This document shows positions 33,749-45,433 of a stretch of 64,000 bases of DNA, in pieces. Source of the stretch: Vitrella brassicaformis (lineage: Eukaryota; Sar; Vitrellaceae); contig CDMY01000370.1 in the NCBI GenBank assembly GCA_001179505.1, forward strand, positions 1 through 64,000, given 5' to 3'. How positions within the stretch are numbered: the stretch's first letter is position 1; each line of letters begins with the position of its first letter. The translations under genes were made by a program, and so were the position numbers. The notes under the pieces were generated by a model. It did no database searches and was not told the DNA's origin. It saw only the letters and a program-made list of their open reading frames with translations.

Positions 33749-35603
33749 TCACTCCTCATATCCCGACGGCTGTGCCTCATAAAGCACATCAGCCGGCACC
33801 CGATCCATCGCAGCAGCCAGTGGGGAAGGCGGCACGGGCATCCGCCGCTCCGCAGGCCCAGACGACGCCGATGCCGTACTCTTGGGCCGGGACTTTGCCT
33901 TGCCCCTCTCCTGCTCCTCGCTCCTGCTCCTGGCTGGCACAGGGGCCCCGGCTCGGGTGCCCTCGGACGATGACAGCTGCCGCGTCGAGAGGGCCGTGTA
34001 CTCGCCGATCGATGGCGTGGCGTTCATCGTTGCCGCTGACGTGACCCGACGACCAGCCGGGATGGGATGGACAGGCTCGGTGCTGGCCGGTGCAGCTCTG
34101 GCGGGCGGCCATGGGCAGTGCCCCCCTCCGCCCCTCTCAGCCAGATACGGGTCGACGTCTGCCTCCCTCTGTGACGGAAAATGGTTCCTGGGAGGCCGCT
34201 TGGACTGCCTGTGCATTGGGAAGGGGGGAAGGAGCGGCGGCGCATGAGGCTGAGAAGTCGGGTAGGGGGGCGAGGGCCGCTCGGGCGAGCCAGACTGCGA
34301 CGAGAATGACCGGTCGTAGAACGGCCGATCTGGAACTAGAGGACAGGGGCCATAGCCGAGTAATGGCGGAGAGCCACACGCGAAGGGAACTGTGGGGGCG
34401 GGAGGGGGGTGGAGAGGGTAGTAGGACGAGTACGGCGGAGGGTTGGGCACGCGAGCGTCGTACATGACAGGACACGGCCCCATCAAAGACATGGGAGAGT
34501 TGGCAGCAGAGAGCGGTGCCCGTGTCCAGGGGTACGGGGGAATGCTCGGAGCCGGCAGCATCTGCCCAAATGACACAGATGGACCCAGGTCCCTCTCGAG
34601 AGCCGAGAGTGCCGGTGGGAAGATGGGGGAGAGCAGCTGGGGCGACGGGGGCGGCAGGGAGGCGCTCACGGCCCTAGAGGTGGGGTAGACAGTGCCGCCC
34701 GTCATGGGGAGTGGCGGCTGCGACTTCTCCTGCAGCAGCTGCTCGACGCTCTTGCCCTCCTGCCGGGCACGCTTCTCCAGCTCAGTCCGGCGATATCTGT
34801 GGACAATGAATGAACCAGACCCAGACAGATCGACACATGCCCGGCGACCGACGCGAGAGCCACCTGTGCGTTCACGTGCGCTAGCTCACCTTCTTGTCCG
34901 CAGGTCTGCGTCGCCGTGTGCGTGCCGGCATCTGTCGCCCTCTGGACAGTAGCCGGCCTTCCAGTACTTGCAAATGGACGTCCTGAAGAGAGAGGAGAGG
35001 GCAGGCAGGGAAACTTGTTGTTGTGTGTGTTTGGGTGCGTCTGAGTGAGTGAGTGACTTGCTTGAAGTAGTCGTCGGTGGCTCGCAGCTCTTGCTCTCCG
35101 TGCGCAAACCTGATTGGCGGACAACACAGCAGAGGGAAATGGGAAACGAGCCCTGCATATCTCCCTCTCGTGCCCACTCACTTGCAGTGTGCAGAGTCCC
35201 GAGGACACATACCCTTGAGAAACGCGGTACACAGCCGCGTCCTGGAGCAAAATCGCAAGCAGAGAGAGCGACGGTGGATCAACCAGCGACAGCGAGCTGC
35301 GCTTCCTAGTCTGACTCACTTCTGCAGGTTGGGCGGTGGGCGGAGCTCTCTAGCGTCGTGGGCGAAGAAGCACCGCTCGCCCCGATAGCAGTCGCCCTTC
35401 GCGAAGAAGGGACACATCTTGGTCTTGTAGAACTGAACGAACGCAAACGAACAGAACACACAAGGACACATACACATCCAGCACACACACTCATTCATTC
35501 ACTCAGTGATTGCTGTCGTACGTACCTGGTCCACGACCACACCATCATCTCTCTCATTGAGAGTGATAGATGACGCAGCCACAGGAACCGCCCCGGCACT
35601 CAT
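33749..35603 (-). CDS. Triple CCCH zinc-finger protein (probable RNA-binding)
   Basis: Six exons starting at 35603 (MSAGAVPVAASSITL). Three CCCH fingers are assembled across introns: CPFFAKGDCYRGERCFFAH (C-x7-C-x5-C-x3-H), CTAFLKGMCPRDSAHCKFAH (C-x7-C-x6-C-x3-H) and CKYWKAGYCPEGDRCRHAH (C-x7-C-x5-C-x3-H). A helical YRRTELEKRARQEGKSVEQL follows, then a 300-residue Pro/Ser/Tyr-rich tail ending at 33749. CCCH arrays of this spacing bind single-stranded AU-rich or other RNA and act in mRNA stability or processing. The intron between the second and third finger has a GC donor (AA|GCAAGT at 35061-35060). The tail has SH3/WW-like Pro clusters but no catalytic domain. Confidence 0.85.
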
Positions 35604-36227
35604 CAGCACCATTCAATCCACCTCAGCCAGCCATCCACAACACACCCCACACACCCGCCAGTGGAACTCACTCACTCGCCCGACAAATACTCACGGAAGT
35701 AAGGACGACAATTAGGTAGGCATAGGCAGACAGACAGACAGACCCTCAGAAACGCACTCACTGACGCAACCAGGCAAGCAAATACTCGCACACGGCAGAC
35801 ACTCACTCACTCACTGACAGACAACCGGATCAAAACACAGATGGATGAATCAAATCACGTGGCTCATACGGCAGGCGCTCAGTCTCTCTGTCAGCGCAGT
35901 GCCGAGGCGGGGGATGAGAGGGAGAGCAGCTCAGGAGAGAGAGAGACTGACCAACCACTTGAAAGCAAGAGCACTTTGAAACGCGCCTCACAAATCGACT
36001 CCGCCGGTATTTGGCGACTCGGTTGCTGCGTTTGAGACTGTTCAGGTCAGCTCTTTTGCTTCCGCTGTTGGCCCAACTTCTGCGAGCTCAACCCTCCTTG
36101 TGATGCGAGCTCACGATCTTGAAGACAAGAAGAAAAACGACGCGCAAGAGGACGGTGGAGCCTGCCTGCAGAGCGTGCTTGATGAGCTTGGAAGGATGGT
36201 GTGTGCACCGATGATGACGCTTGAGTG
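35604..36227. other. Divergent promoter region
   Basis: Between the starts of the zinc-finger gene (minus) and SDHAF3 (plus). Contains CAGA and CACT repeats. No gene seen. Confidence 0.5.
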
Positions 36228-36785
36228 ATGGGTCTTCCTGGACTTGCCGTTCACGAGGCACGGTGCCTCTTTCGCGAGATCGTTCGCCTCCATCAGACCA
36301 AACTGCCCGAGAAGATGGTCAGTCAGATGCACCACACCGCCGCACTCATCAACTACTCCCTCATCAGAAGACACCCGAACTGCCACGTGGCTGTCTGTCT
36401 TCTGTGTGTGAATGTGCTCATCAGAGGGGCCTGGGCGATGCCTTCCTGAAGCGTGAGTTTCGGCAGCATCTGTTCGGCGGCACGTGCACGCCCAGACAGT
36501 TCGAGATGTTCATGGCACACTGGCGCAAGTACGGGGCCACCATACGCCGGCAGGAGAACGTCATCGGCAAGAAAATGATGAAAACAGAACGGGAAAAACT
36601 CAGCGAAGAACAAAGGTGGGCACCTGGCCAAACAAACAAACAAACAAACAAACAAACACACAGGCAGGCAGGCAAAACGGCGGGAAAGGCAGACCCTCAC
36701 TGTGTGTTGTGTGTGTGGTCACAGGCGGCAGTACGACAAGCTGAGGCGAGCTGTTGCACGCGAAGCGGCAGAGAAGGAAACATAG
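36228..36785 (+). CDS. SDHAF3: Succinate dehydrogenase assembly factor 3 (LYR/Acn9 family)
   Basis: Exons 36228-36317, 36425-36615 and 36725-36785 encode 113 residues, close to the family length. The LYR-type motif reads CLFREIVRLHQTKLPEKM (LFR for LYR), followed by the family signature RGLGDAFLKREFRQH, a short linker and QFEMFMAHWRKYG. The C-terminus is a basic helix (KMMKTEREKLSEEQRRQYDK). Acn9/SDHAF3 works in the mitochondrial matrix, helping the iron-sulfur subunit of complex II mature. A cleavable presequence is not obvious; small LYR proteins often lack one. The start at 36228 is favoured over an upstream GTG-type start because it leaves a compact helix. Confidence 0.85.
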
Positions 36786-37055
36786 TGACTGACGGGATGG
36801 ATGGATGGATGGATGGACTGATGCTTTTCTATTGTCGAGGAAGTGAGATGGATGCCTGGAGTGAGCGGTGGGGCCGTGTACAGAGAGGGATGGAAGGCCA
36901 AACTGACCGGTGTGCAGCAGATCTATCATCTTGTGCCTTGCGTATCCATGTATGTAATTCGGTTTATGAACGGACAAGTGACCAATGTGGTCGTGTGAAC
37001 TGAATGGTCATGTGTACAGATATGGTCCGTGTGCCACGTCAAACCATGCGCCAGG

Positions 37056-40000
37056 CTACTGATAGAATTCTGCTCTGGTTTGCTGGTTGATGCGGTGGTT
37101 GAGGTCTCGTATCTTTTCTATAACGATATCGAGACTCTGCGCCTGCGATAGGTACTCCAAACACTCCTGTTGCAGACATCCGCAGACGACACAGGGCACG
37201 CACATTCACCAATGTGTGTGTGTGCCCTCTGTTTATGATATACCTTGATGTTTGCGGCGTTCATCTCCACACAATTCTCCTTGTACGTCGCCAAAGTCTG
37301 CATCCATCCATCCATCCATCCATAACATCTACACCGCTTGAAAATGTCTCTCCCGCCTGCTGTCCACCCCACCTGCAGCAGGTATAGTCCGTTAAGTGTG
37401 AAGTCCGAGCTGGTGGTCTCCCTGAGGTCGGCGATGAGGGTTTTGATGACGAACTTGCCCACGCGCTGCTTCGTCTGCCAGTCGTTGGTGCACAACTGAC
37501 GCAACGCAAACAACACCTGCAACGAAGCGGCAACAGCAACACAAAGAGTTCGTTCCGTGTTTATGCTTGTGCCGGTGATAATGCGTTGACCGACCTTTCC
37601 CTTGAGTGGCGCGCTAGGTTTGCTGTTCTGGAACATGTACAGGAGACACTCTATCGTCGGATACCTATGCGCATGCATGAGACAGACAGCAAGTGCATCT
37701 CGACCAGTCGATCAGCTCATGTCACTTGACTTTGGCAGGCCTACCCCCGCTTGCTGAGAAGCACCCTGGAACTCTCGTCGTTCCCCAGCTGACTGCACGC
37801 ATGAAGCGTAAGGACCCATTGGACAGACTGTACGTGTGTCTCTATGTCTGACGCCATCCATCGTAGGTACCCTATGAGTGAGGACAGATGCGTGAGGGTC
37901 TTGTGCTTGTGCATCTGGTTGTACGTCGACTGCAGTCATTGCACGCACACACACAGCAGCAGCAGTGAATGCCCCTGGCTGCACATTGATTGCACAGCCA
38001 GCCCTCTTCCTCACTGTCAGTATGTCGATGGTGATCGGGATCAAACCTGATGAGGCACAGACATACACACATCACATATGCACACGCATATCCAACGCAT
38101 GTAGAGGGTCTGTGTCTGTGTACCAGCCGCGCAGCAGGCCGCCCTGTGGTGCACGCTTTTGGTCAGGTTGACCAGCAACGTCAGCGTGTACTGGATCAAA
38201 TCATCCTCCTACCAAGCAACACACAGACATACGTGTAAGTGTATCTATGAGTGTAGTCATCGCCGGACGGACCTTCGATCGCAGGTTTTCGACACAGCTC
38301 TGAGCAGCCCCAGACGATATGAGGACATTCTGCGGACAACGGAGAGAGGAGTAAAGTCACGGACGCACGTGTTTGCTCTGCGTGTCAGTCACCTTGATGG
38401 CGTCGTTGGCGGCGCTCAAATTGGTGAGGGCCGCCGTGGCATAGGTGGCCAGGAGGGGCGTGGCGGTGCGCATCAGCCCCACGAGGGCAGGCGTGATCAC
38501 GCTCAGATACTCCTACACAAAAGTGGCCACAATCGCTCACACCAGGCTCTGTGAGGGATTTGCCTGCCCACCTGCGACACGTTTTGTTGCGATTGATGCA
38601 GCACCTGTCGGCAGATGGCTGCCTTGAGGCTGGACGAGCAGGGCGAGTTGAGCAACACGGCAAGCAGATTGGCGTACCCACCGTCAGCACTGACACACAT
38701 CACCCACACACCAGCGTCATGGGATGTATTGCATTCCATCTCCCCTTTGTGTGTAGTGAGAGTGCTCACGAGCTCTTGTGGAAGAGCTTCTGCACGTACT
38801 GCGACTCCAACATGACCTGCATGGTCGACACAGCCACGGGTGTACTTGTGGCGTTGTCTGATCGACAATAGATGGCCGCTGACCGTGAGGACGCTGTCGT
38901 TGAAGCAGTAGTCGGTGCCGAATGTGGCCTCCTTGACGGCCTTGACCAGCGATGTGCTGTAGAAGGGCTTCAGCATGTCGCGTGGACGCAGGTGTAGCAG
39001 GAAATCCAACACCTGACGCAGTTTCTGCACTCAATACAGCACAGAACACAGCCCTCCTTGTATTTGCGTGTCTCTGCATGTGATGGGTCTCTGTCTGTCT
39101 GTCTGTCTGTCTCACTGTCTGTCTCACTTTGTCCGCTTCCGTGCCCACTGCTCCGACCGAGTCGCAGACATCAGCTAACGAGAACTTGCCGCCTGGAAAA
39201 GTGAGCACAAGGTTAGCTTGTGTGTGCGTGTATGTGTGTGCGTGTATGTGTATGCACCTAGAAGGCCGCCATCGACTGCATATGCGAGGTATCTGGCTAC
39301 GCGCATGACCCACTCGTTGCGATAGATCTCCATGTCCTCCGTCTCGTCATGAGGATCCAAACCTACACACATCACACACAACACACACAACACACACACA
39401 CACACGAGACAGACACTCATGCCTGCCGCCCCCACCCATTTGCCCACCGAGCTCCTCGCCGCTTCTGACGATGTCGTCCTTGACCACCAGCGGATCTGAC
39501 ACCACCGGAACGCCATCCAAATCAACCGTCAACAACTCTGACACACAGAGGCAAAGGAAGGTAGAAAAGCCGAGTGCTGCACACGTGCGTCGATTGATGG
39601 CTGCTTTGCTACCTGGTGTGGTGAGCACGTTTTCGTTCTCCATGATCTTGAGGATGGATTTGAGGAACACCCTGGCCTTGTCCGCTACTGACGGCTGCAC
39701 TCAGCCGACCGGTCAAACACACAGAATGCTGATGGAATGCATTGATGCGATGCATTTCGTTGCTGTGTGTCACCCACCTGCAGTTTGAGCCGTGTGCTGA
39801 GCCACTGGAAGCCCTCCTCGTTGAAGCTGAACACACACAAACACGCATGACAGGTGTGAACGAATGACGTCTGTTACGACTCACAGAAGGGCATTCAGCT
39901 TCGCTTCGACCATGTCACGATACCTGAGGAAAGAATGAATACACATGATGTTGTATCGGCACGTGGGTGGGTATGTGGATATGATACCCACCAGACGTGT

Positions 40001-41912
40001 TCCTGGGTGAGCGTCGCAAACAAGTCTGCGGCCAGCCGGCACTCGTTGACCAGATCCTCGTCCTGCACAAACCCATCTGACACACCGACCGAGATAGCAT
40101 CCACAGCCCATCGATGAATGAATGAATGAATGGATGAATGTAGTGCGTGGCTGCCCACCTCTGATGTTCGAGTTGTCTACGCGGAAGACGATAGCGAAGT
40201 CCTGGGCCGTGTCCATTAGCGGAGGAATGTCTGATGGGGACAGATACACGGAATCACGGGCAAAGGGGTGCACATGTGAGTGGGTGCGTGATGCACCGTA
40301 CGTTGCCTCCTGAGCAAGACGCAAAAGATGGACACGTCATTGTGCGGCTCGCGGCACTGCAGAAACAACTGACGAACGAATTGACGGACGGACGCACAGA
40401 CAGAGGAGGGACACACAGGGAAAGGAGACATTCTCGACCAAAGGAGGGATAAATGCGTGGCGAGTGGCTTGCTGTCTGCCTGCGTGCATACCTCCCAGCC
40501 CATCCAGGTGGAGATGTCGTCCGCCAGGTTCATCTTCTTGTAGTAGGCGTTGTTCTTGACCACAAAGAAATGCTTCATGTTCTCCTGTCAAGGGCACACA
40601 CATACACACACAGGCAGATAGCCATGTTGCCCTTTCCTTCCTTGCTCCCCTCTCCGTACCGACCGTACCGTGAGTGCCTGTTTGTACTCCATGGCCACCC
40701 ACCGGATGTGGTCGCGCTGAATCTGACGATACACACAGACAGACAGACAGGCAGCAACAAGGAGGATGTCGGTTGATGTGACTGGGGTGGTTGCTTACCT
40801 CCTCCAGATGGTACAGCGGGAGAGGGTCGTGCACGTGCAGCGACACGTAGATGCCTGACAAACACGCAGACAACTAGCATCCACCCTTCCTTCCTTCTGT
40901 GTGTGGCAAGCTTACTGACCCCTCTCTGAGTCTAGGTACATGCCCGTGTCCTTCGCTGACACCGCATTGGCGCGATCTGCAACACGGCACCAAGCGACGT
41001 GCGCAGGTGTATGTCCCATCTATAAGGACCACCGGCTGACCCATGAAGGATTGCTTGAGGAAGAGGCTGTAGCCCTCGTACCGGACCTCCTTGTACCTGT
41101 GCGTGAACGAGCGAACGAACGATGCCAGGATGAATGAATGGGCATCAGGTGTGGGCACGGCCATCTATCTGTTCCGACCGACCCTTCGAATGGTTTGACT
41201 CTGGGCAGCTCCTGCTGGCGGCCCTCCTCCATCAAAGGATGCTTGAACCGGGGAAACACACACACCTGCAGGCACAACATACATAGCACAGCACGGGTGT
41301 GTGTGAAGCCATCTCCTTGTGTGTGCCGCTGGCTGTCGTACCTTTCCGAATCTGAACATGTAGTCGGTTTGCCATGCGACCATGATGAAGTCGACGAGGG
41401 CCTCGCGATTCAAACTACTCACAAACAGCTTCTCGCTCTGCCACTCAGGCGGCTGACACACACCACACAGAGAGAGAAAAGAGAAGCCATTCCCGCCATC
41501 CATCCATCCAGCTCCCCTTCCGTCCCTCCCTTTCTCACCCTGTCCTTTGAGAGTATGAGTAGGAACTCCGTGCTGTTGGTGTCCTCAACCAGCTTCTCTA
41601 CGTGGGCGAAGAACAGCTGCCCGCCACGGATCAACTTGGACATGTTGCGCTGGAGGAAAAACACCGCTGACAGACAGACAGACAGAGAGAAAAAGGATCC
41701 ATCTGTCCACCCATCGCACAAAGCAAGCCATACACATCGATGGATGCACCATCTGCCAACGCCCATCCGTCTGTCGGAGAGCTACCGTGTTTGCCGACGC
41801 ACATGTAGACTTTTTTGCTCCTTCCCATGAATTTGAGGGTGACGAGGTCGAAGTACCGCAGCTCCGACTTGGTCTTGAGCGCCAAAGGCGCCAATATCGC
41901 CAGATCTGTCAT
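37056..41912 (-). CDS. Large armadillo-type repeat protein with PH-like N-terminus
   Basis: Starts at 41912 (MTDLAILAPLALKTKSELRY) and ends with EFYQ and a TAG at 37058-37056. More than 20 short exons. The N-terminal part (LRYFDLVTLKFMGRSKKVYM, GGQLFFAHVEKLVEDTN, FLLILSKDR, EALVDFIMVAWQTDYMF) alternates beta strands like a PH-type domain. The middle has RWVAMEYKQALT and NLADDISTWMGWE. The C-terminal third is armadillo/HEAT-like: SSLKAAICRQVLHQSQQNVS, LATYATAALTNLSAANDAIK, DDLIQYTLTLLVNLTKS and LFALRQLCTNDWQTKQRVG. Such proteins are scaffolds; no enzyme motif is seen. I cannot name the family. The gene converges with SDHAF3, 270 bp apart. Confidence 0.7.
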
Positions 41913-42008
41913 GATTGTAGGACCACTTGACGAGCTAAGCTCGCATCAACGTGTTTACAAGACAATCAGTTGTTCCCTGAGTTAAAAGGCTTTTAGCACC
42001 ATGCAGCA

Positions 42009-45000
42009 ATGCCCTCCATGCGCATGGTTGCACTGACAGTTGTGTTGTTCATTGGCTACATCTGCTTAGGCAGTGCATTCGTCTTCCCTCGCTGGCTGCA
42101 GCGCCGAAACGCACACAATAGACGAAGATCCCACCATCCCACCCTCCCCTACTCCTCTCTCTCTAGCCATGGGAATGGGCACTTGCCCAATGACAGGGAG
42201 AAGAACGGCGACAATGGCCAGCACGGCAGTCGACCAGCAGCGGGGGATGGCGCGGGTCCCGTGTATGACGCGCCTCTTCGCAGTGAGCGGCTCGTGAGGC
42301 GTGTCGGGCAGTTCCTATACAAACACAAAGGTCAGCACACAAAAGCATGGTTTTCCTGTTTGCTCGATGAGTGCTTGTTTTCCTGTCAGTCCCGTTTCGC
42401 TCATACCACTCTTCGTCTTCTCATGGCTTTGTTGGCCACCGTGCGCCACCCTCCCCTCCTCTCACCGAAGACACCGTCCCCGAGCCGCCGCCCTCTTTTC
42501 CCCCACCCAACCACACATTTGAGTCGGCAAGCCCACAGGCCATCGAATCGTCGATGCCCGACGGTTCGTCAGACTCGGCCATGTGGGTTGTGCCGGCCAT
42601 CCCTCTCAACTGGCCACACCAACACAACGAAGGGAGTAATGAGCAGCCGGGACCGTCTGATGGGATGGCCGGGGATGGAGTCAGATGTGATGAGCTGAAC
42701 GGCGCCAGCTGTCTTCGGCATAAGGGGTGTGCGCTTGTGGGCGATGCGTGCCTCGACTGGCAGGCGGTCAACATCACTTCATGCGACGACGTGACCCGCC
42801 TCAGCCGACACACACTCAAGTGCAACCCTTCGTCCACAACCTCATCCCCACGGGGGCTTCCAGAAGTCAATGAGACAGCAGCACGCCGGCCGTCAGCACC
42901 CCCACCACCAGCAGATGGCGACGTGCAGCACTCTCATGCTGCCAATGAGAGTGGTGCAGCGGCCGAGGAGAGTGATGTGGATGCCTTAGAGGCGGAGGAA
43001 ATTGAAGAGGATACCGACAAACCTGGTCAGTCGTAAGTACTGACGGGAAAAGACAATCGCTGACGGATGTTTGTTGTGTCCGTCTTTGGTCAGACTACTG
43101 TGCAGTGATGTCATCCCTGCAGCCAGTGGCCTCCACCATTGACAGTGACCACTTCATGGGCCTCGGCGAGCACTTCACAGACATACAGGGATGCTACAAA
43201 CCCATATTCTCACTACCAGTACGCTCACACACACGCAGGGAATGCCATGGTGACATCACATGCAAGGATACCGCCTCTCGGTTCCCCCCTAGGTTGGCAT
43301 CTTACCTTCCAACGCAGGCGGCATTCTTCGTGTTGTGGCCGTCATCCGCACACGCGTCGAGTCCCCCACCCCAGCCGTCCAGACAGCCATCCGACTGCTC
43401 AACAAAGCCAACCCCCTGTTCCTCGTCCAAGAGGCCACTAGCAGACGCCAACAGCATCAGCAAGCACCCTCACGCCTTCATCTGGCCCTTCACGTGGGCA
43501 CTGCTGATGGCGGCGTGGCATATGGGGTGGAGCTGCCGTCTGCGGGAGAGGAGATGGTTGGGGACGTGCGGTTCATGGCTGGGGAGGGGTCTGTGGAGAG
43601 CGATGTGCCGATAGAGGTGACAGAAATGGTGGAGGAGACATATAAACAGAAGGGCGACCTTGACAGCAAGGGAAAGCCCTGGCGAACAGCATTCATGGTA
43701 CGCACCATGCACATTGTGCACCGTACAAAGGATGATCTTTTCCCAATTGCTTTTCCCATTTGCCTATGCCCCCCACACACACAGTTATCTCCCGCCGACG
43801 GCCAGGTCCGTGTCTCTCTGCGGAGGGGCTTTGGAGGCTACGCACATACCTTTGCATTAAAGAAGGGAGCGCTCAAAGGCCCAGCATCCGTCCGGCTGAT
43901 CGGCATCTCAGGGGCAAAGCCAGGTGACATCGGCACATCACGTCACGGACATGCATGATCATGCTCTCTTTCAGTAAGTGGCGTGACTGTCGAGTCGCTT
44001 GACGCTGAGGTGTCTCCGTGTCTCAAGCCTCTCCCCACCCAAGCCCCTTCACCGCCCCCTCTCCCCCCACCAGATACAGACATGGAGCCCAATTTCGACG
44101 CCGTCGACCGCGACAGCAGAGGCGACGGAGAGGAGCCCACAGATCCAGAGGCCGACAAAGAAATCCCTACTGAGGAAGAAGGTAAAAGGCGAGTTTGTCC
44201 ATGGCAGTATTTTCATTCTGTGTATGTGTGTGTGTGTGTGTGCGTGTCTAACCTCTGTATGCAGATTGCGTCCATTGCGGTCAGCTGATGGCCTGCATCG
44301 ATGGGTGCGAGGGCGGGCCGACAGCCAAGAGCCCCGTGTGCCTCCAGCGGTGCTATGACGAATTTCTCGAGGACGAGGGGCTGCACACATATGACTACGG
44401 CTGGAAGATGGAGCTCGACACGACGCCACAACCACTCGCCGAGACCACCACCACTGCACAGCCGACACCTGCAGCTACGACGGCCCTCCCGCCGCAGCAG
44501 CCGGGGGCTCCTGTGGCCCCCGTGGCACCACCACCACCACCACCGGCGCCCGTGCCAGGAGCAGCTAACCCTCCCGTGCATCCAGCACCAGCCGCCCCAG
44601 TCAACCCAGTGCCGCCTGCTGCTCAGCCAGTCGAAGATACCAACGTGACCCAGCCATTGGCGCCCACACCTCCATCTCCAAGCCCCGTGGCGCCCGTGCT
44701 CCCGCCCCCACCTCTGCCACTTCAGCCGTCCAATGCGGCGGGCAATGAACCGCCAGTCGCTGCCCCTCCAGTGCCCCTCACACCCCCACAGCCTGTTCTG
44801 CCCCCAGCCAACACTACCCCTCCCTCTCCCCTCCCGCCGATCGCCCCTGTGGCCCCTGCTGTGTCGAAGACACCACAAGGACCAACATATGAGGAGGGCA
44901 CGTCAGTCCCTCCGGCGTCGAGCGAGGTGCCTCCTGGTGGGGGATCGACGACAGGGGTGATAGAGGGTGAGCTCGTGACCACCACGACCACCCCTGCACC

Positions 45001-45433
45001 CACTACACCGCCGCCTGAAGAGGTGTCTCCCGTGACGATACCTCCGCAGCTGGAGCAGCAGATGGAAGAACTCGACAGAGGTACGTTGGCAGAGACAGGG
45101 ATGGGGAAAGTATATGCCACGGCGTGTCTCCTTGCAGCCAACGAGTCGGTGGCAGACAGGATGGAGGAAGAGAAAGAGGAGCTGAAGGAGGAAGGTAAAG
45201 GCAAAAGACACTAGAAATCACCAGGAGCCGCACAACCATCCTCGGTGTGTGTGTGTGTGTCCGTTGTTCATGCAGCAGAGAAGGCACTGGATGAGGCGGA
45301 GAGAGCGGTGCAGGGCACCACAACGACAGTCGTGCCCATCGCGGCTGATATCGAGTCGGCCAGCCCCTCACCATATATGACGAGTGATATCATGACGACT
45401 TTCGGTCCAGCCAACACAGAGGGACCATCCTGA
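42009..45433 (+). CDS. Long secreted Pro/Thr-rich protein
   Basis: Nine exons (42009-42330, 42390-43025, 43094-43218, 43293-43697, 43785-43923, 43975-44181, 44265-45080, 45138-45194, 45276-45433), 954 residues. Signal peptide VALTVVLFIGYICLGSAFVF with Phe just after the likely cleavage site. Then a Ser/Pro-rich region, a Cys block (RCDELNGASCLRHKGC..CLDW), acidic linkers, a folded-looking module in exons 4-5 (ILRVVAVIRTRVESPTPAVQ, GQVRVSLRRGFGGYAHTFAL), a second Cys block (DCVHCGQLMACIDGCEGG..VCLQRCYDEF) and over 200 residues of Pro/Ala/Val/Thr repeats. A Glu/Lys helix ends it. It is probably extracellular or wall-associated and O-glycosylated; a plastid route cannot be excluded. No anchor at the C-terminus. 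Confidence 0.75.

Noticed and set aside
35821-36035. Open frame before SDHAF3
   Set aside because: Short, low complexity, no splice-linked continuation.
44213-44878. 221-residue Trp/Arg-rich minus-strand frame
   Set aside because: Antisense of the Pro-rich repeat of the secreted protein.
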